34,149 bases of DNA from Firmicutes bacterium UBA5473 (GTDB lineage Bacteria; Bacillota; DTU084): NCBI GenBank assembly GCA_002427165.1, contig DIQB01000119.1, positions 7,543-41,691 on the forward strand. Direction: 5' to 3'. The notes below the pieces were generated by a model. It saw only the letters and a program-made list of their open reading frames with translations, was not told where the DNA came from and did not search any database. This document shows positions 31,578 through 34,149 of the stretch, one piece after another. Numbering within the stretch: position 1 is the stretch's first letter; each line of letters opens with the position of its first letter. Both the position numbers and the translations under genes were made by a program.

Positions 31578-32594
31578 ATGGGTGGAGTTGTATTTGTTTT
31601 CATCGGGGGCGTGGTGGGGGCTGGCTTTGCTACAGGCCAAGAACTATGGCTCTTCTTTGGTCGCTATGGGTCAGTTGGGATCTTGGGGATTCTGCTTTCG
31701 GGGTTAATGCTAGGTGCTTTTGGTGCTGAGATTTTAGGCTGGGCAACAAAAGAGCGCACAGCGGAGCACGGGAGTCTGTTTTCCAGGCTCTTGGGAAAGC
31801 GAATGGGCTTGGGGGCAGATCTCATGCTCTCTTGTTTCCTGTTCGTGGTTGTAGCGGTGATGGAGGCTGCAGGTGGCGAGGTAGGGAAGCAATTTTTCAG
31901 GCTTCCAGTTAACTGGGGGATTTTTGTGCTGATTCTTTTAGCATCCCTTTCTCTATGGCAGAAAAATGGGATCATTCGCGCTAGCAGCTTGCTTGTGCCA
32001 CTCTTAATTACCCTGATGCTATTGATTAGCTTGGCGAGCTTTACCCTGCCGTCTCAGAGGGTAGCTTTGCTTCCGGATCCACCTTTGCCCTGGTGGCTGG
32101 CGGCTTTTTTCTACGCCTCCTATAATCTCCTTTTGGTTTTCTCTGCTCTTTGCGCCTTGGCGCCAAACCTTTTGTCCCTTCGTGAGGGTAAGCTGAGTAG
32201 CTGGTTGGCAAGTGGAATCCTCACCTGTCTGAACCTAGTTCTCTTCGCTGCCCTCTCAAGGCAGGGAGGAGCAGGGCAGCTACCTATATTATCCTTGGCT
32301 AGAAGACTGGGGCCACTTTTTGGTTGGGCATATCTTTTAGCTTTGTTTTTTGCCATCTTCACCTCCCTTCTTGCTGCGACTTGGGGTATGGGAAGAAGGC
32401 TTTCTGGTAAGCTGCCTGAGCCAGTTGTAGAGGTTCTAATTTTGATCCTAGCCTGGCCCCTCTCTCGCTTTGGTTTTGCCAAGATTGTAGCAAGTTGCTA
32501 TCCTCTCTTTGGGAGTTTTGGTTTTTTATTGCTACTTCTACTGTGGTCAGGTAGTGTGAAACGGAATCGGGTGGCACTTCTATGGATCAAGTAA
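31578..32594 (+). CDS. YkvI-like polytopic membrane protein
   Basis: A membrane protein of unknown substrate, 338 aa, with about ten hydrophobic segments spread over the whole length. The N-terminus VFVFIGGVVGAGFATGQELW, with glycines breaking the first helix, is typical of YkvI and of LeuT-fold amino-acid transporters. A transport role is inference. ATG with GAGGAGGGG upstream. It stands alone between yyaC (divergent) and the VanW gene, which has its own promoter. Confidence 0.78.
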   Translation: MGGVVFVFIGGVVGAGFATGQELWLFFGRYGSVGILGILLSGLMLGAFGAEILGWATKERTAEHGSLFSRLLGKRMGLGADLMLSCFLFVVVAVMEAAGGEVGKQFFRLPVNWGIFVLILLASLSLWQKNGIIRASSLLVPLLITLMLLISLASFTLPSQRVALLPDPPLPWWLAAFFYASYNLLLVFSALCALAPNLLSLREGKLSSWLASGILTCLNLVLFAALSRQGGAGQLPILSLARRLGPLFGWAYLLALFFAIFTSLLAATWGMGRRLSGKLPEPVVEVLILILAWPLSRFGFAKIVASCYPLFGSFGFLLLLLLWSGSVKRNRVALLWIK

Positions 32595-32598
32595 GCTC

Positions 32599-32627
32599 TC
32601 GACAAGAGGGAAGAAGCATGTTAAAAT
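32599..32627 (+). promoter_or_regulatory. Sigma-A promoter of vanW-family gene
   Basis: TCGACA (32599-32604, 5/6) and TAAAAT (32622-32627, 5/6) are 17 bases apart, with TGT before the -10 box (extended -10). It lies 31 bases before the GTG start. Confidence 0.8.
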
Positions 32628-32657
32628 CAAAGTAAATTCTAGAGAAGGGGTTTTTAT

Positions 32658-34031
32658 GTGAAGGCCCATAAATATAAATTTATTTTTATCAGTCTCTGTA
32701 TTTTAGCAGGTATGTGTTTAGCGATTATAGTTCAAGATCGGGTCCATCAGCCAGGGGGCATCGCCAGGAACGTCTGGGTAGGGGAAATTCCCCTATCTGG
32801 CCTAAAGGTAGAGGATGCACAGCGTCTCCTGGAGCAGGAGTATCAAGCCCGTCTATCGAACAAGCTGACCCTCACATATAAAGAACTGAGCTGGGAGCTA
32901 GATCCGGCTAAATTAGGCCCCAAACTGAATCTAGCAACTGTGATCCAAGCGGCCTATAAGGTGGGTAGGGAAGGCAATTTTTGGCAGCGTTCTTTAATAC
33001 GGCTGCAGGTGCAAAGGGATGGCCTGATCTTGGAGCCCCAATTAATATTAGATGAGGCTAAGGTACGAGCCTTGGGTAGCCAGCTGGCAGGCGACATAGA
33101 TCAGACTGCACGAAATGCCCGCCTCCAGGTTGTAGAGCAGGATGTGCGTGTTGTGCCTTCTGTAACAGGTAGGCGGCTTGTGGTAGAGAAGCTACCTGAT
33201 CTCTTTTTTAAGGCCATTTTAGAGGGAAATGAGAAAACCATCTCCTTGCCTGTGGAGGAGTTTATCCCTAAACTTACTACGGAGAAAGTAGCAAGCTGGG
33301 GGATCAAAAAGCAGGTTGCGGGTTTCGCCACCCGTTTTAATGTTGCCAACACCAATCGGGTGAAAAACATTGAGCTAGCTGCAGGCAAGCTTGATGGGCA
33401 TATTGTGATGGCAGGGGAGGAGTTCTCCTTCAATAAGATCGTGGGTACCAGGGGGGTTCGGGAAGGCTATACTGAGGCTCCTGTGATTATCGATGGCAAG
33501 CTCGTGCCAGGGGTTGGGGGAGGGGTGTGTCAGGTTTCCAGTACCCTCTACAATGCATTACTCCTAGCCGATCTGAAGGCTTCAAAACGCAACCATCATA
33601 GTATGCCCGTCTCATATTTGCCCATCGGCAGAGATGCTGCAGTTGCCTATGATTACCTTGATTTGCGCTTTCGGAATACTTCAGGTACTGCTCTTTTGTT
33701 TAAGACCTCTGTGGAGGGGGACAAGCTGAGGGTGGCGATTTTCGGCTCTGGCTCTGATCAGGTTGTGGACCTAGAATCCATAGTGGAGGAGAAGGTTCCA
33801 GCAGCTGTGGAAAAGAAGCTAGATTCGAGTCTTAAGCCTGGGGAGGAGAAGGTAATCCGGGAGGGTGTCAGTGGCTACAGGGTTCGTGTGTGGCGTACTG
33901 TGACCCAGGGAGGGAAGCTCCTGAGGCGAGAGCTTATTTCCACAGATTACTACCGACCTGTGACAAAGATAGTGGCTGTGGGGCTAAAGGAAGCTGAAGA
34001 AGTAACACAGCAGGCTTCCCCCGAGCCGTAG
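32658..34031 (+). CDS. VanW family protein with G5 domain
   Basis: A probable extracellular, membrane-anchored cell-wall protein; the activity of VanW proteins is not established. The 457 residues show an N-terminal membrane segment (about 7-25), a peptidoglycan-binding-type region (PG_binding_4-like, about 45-200), the VanW domain (about 225-355) with GEEFSFNKIVGTRGVREGY, the GVGGGVCQVSSTLYNA core and RNHHSMPVSYLPIGRDAAV, and a C-terminal G5 domain (about 370-445, KPGEEKVIREGVSGYRVRV). GTG start with AAGGGG 7 bases upstream. Such proteins are common in spore-forming Clostridia. It may be involved in wall remodelling, but that is inference. Confidence 0.92.
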   Translation: MKAHKYKFIFISLCILAGMCLAIIVQDRVHQPGGIARNVWVGEIPLSGLKVEDAQRLLEQEYQARLSNKLTLTYKELSWELDPAKLGPKLNLATVIQAAYKVGREGNFWQRSLIRLQVQRDGLILEPQLILDEAKVRALGSQLAGDIDQTARNARLQVVEQDVRVVPSVTGRRLVVEKLPDLFFKAILEGNEKTISLPVEEFIPKLTTEKVASWGIKKQVAGFATRFNVANTNRVKNIELAAGKLDGHIVMAGEEFSFNKIVGTRGVREGYTEAPVIIDGKLVPGVGGGVCQVSSTLYNALLLADLKASKRNHHSMPVSYLPIGRDAAVAYDYLDLRFRNTSGTALLFKTSVEGDKLRVAIFGSGSDQVVDLESIVEEKVPAAVEKKLDSSLKPGEEKVIREGVSGYRVRVWRTVTQGGKLLRRELISTDYYRPVTKIVAVGLKEAEEVTQQASPEP

Positions 34032-34070
34032 TCAGTTTTATGGGAGACACGTGGAGGCTTTGGAGACAAG

Positions 34071-34086
34071 GAGAAAGATCTTTCTC
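34071..34086. repeat. 16-bp perfect palindrome after vanW-family gene
   Basis: GAGAAAGATCTTTCTC is a perfect palindrome in the last 118 bases of the window. It is not followed by a long T run on either strand, so I do not call it a terminator; it may be an operator for a gene beyond the window. The rest of 34032-34149 shows nothing recognisable. Confidence 0.4.
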
Positions 34087-34149
34087 ACTGGTGTTAATTG
34101 ATGCACGTTTGGTCTAGTATCGAGGATAATATAGGTATCAATCAACCTT

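Noticed and set aside
34071..34086. Terminator after the VanW gene
   Set aside because: The palindrome has no adjacent T run and lies 40 bases beyond the stop; left as a repeat only.

Overview
The window is a chromosomal replication-origin region of an anaerobic, endospore-forming member of the Bacillota (clostridial side). The gene order rpmH-rnpA-yidD-yidC-jag-mnmE-mnmG-rsmG-parA-parB on one arm and dnaA-dnaN-yaaA-recF-remB-gyrB-gyrA on the other is the classic Firmicutes origin. sleB/ypeB and yyaC point to sporulation. hydG, the radical-SAM maturase of [FeFe] hydrogenase, points to anaerobic hydrogen metabolism. The genus cannot be named from the sequence. No rRNA, tRNA, CRISPR array, transposase or prophage gene was seen.

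Left arm (1-20.7 kb, all minus strand, leading away from the origin): the ctsR-mcsA-mcsB-clpC stress operon with two CtsR operators; the germination pair sleB-ypeB; ykuS and a phosphoribosyltransferase; an M23 peptidase-bactofilin pair; a cysteine desulfurase-DUF4446 pair; hydG-DUF3343, which has its own promoter and a structured leader ending in a terminator; then parB (carrying a perfect parS), parA, rsmG, mnmG, mnmE, jag, yidC, yidD, rnpA and rpmH.

Origin (20.7-23.6 kb): bipartite. A left cluster has seven perfect DnaA boxes plus near matches. Next come an orphan GHKL-ATPase/winged-helix gene and dnaA. A right cluster follows in the dnaA-dnaN gap, ending in DnaA boxes, a GC block and five DnaA-trios next to the dnaN ribosome binding site, much as in Bacillus subtilis.

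Right arm (23.6-34.1 kb, mostly plus): dnaN, yaaA, recF, remB, gyrB (with a terminator-like hairpin in its leader) and gyrA; the spore gene yyaC on the opposite strand, overlapping the gyrA tail; a YkvI-like membrane protein; and a VanW/G5 cell-wall protein.

Most genes are ordinary core genes. The parts most worth a second look are the hydG leader, which can be drawn as three mutually exclusive stems like a riboswitch or attenuator; the GHKL-HTH protein inside the origin; the DnaA-trio element; and the gyrB leader hairpin. Start codons are often TTG or GTG, and several starts given here were moved to fit a good ribosome binding site.
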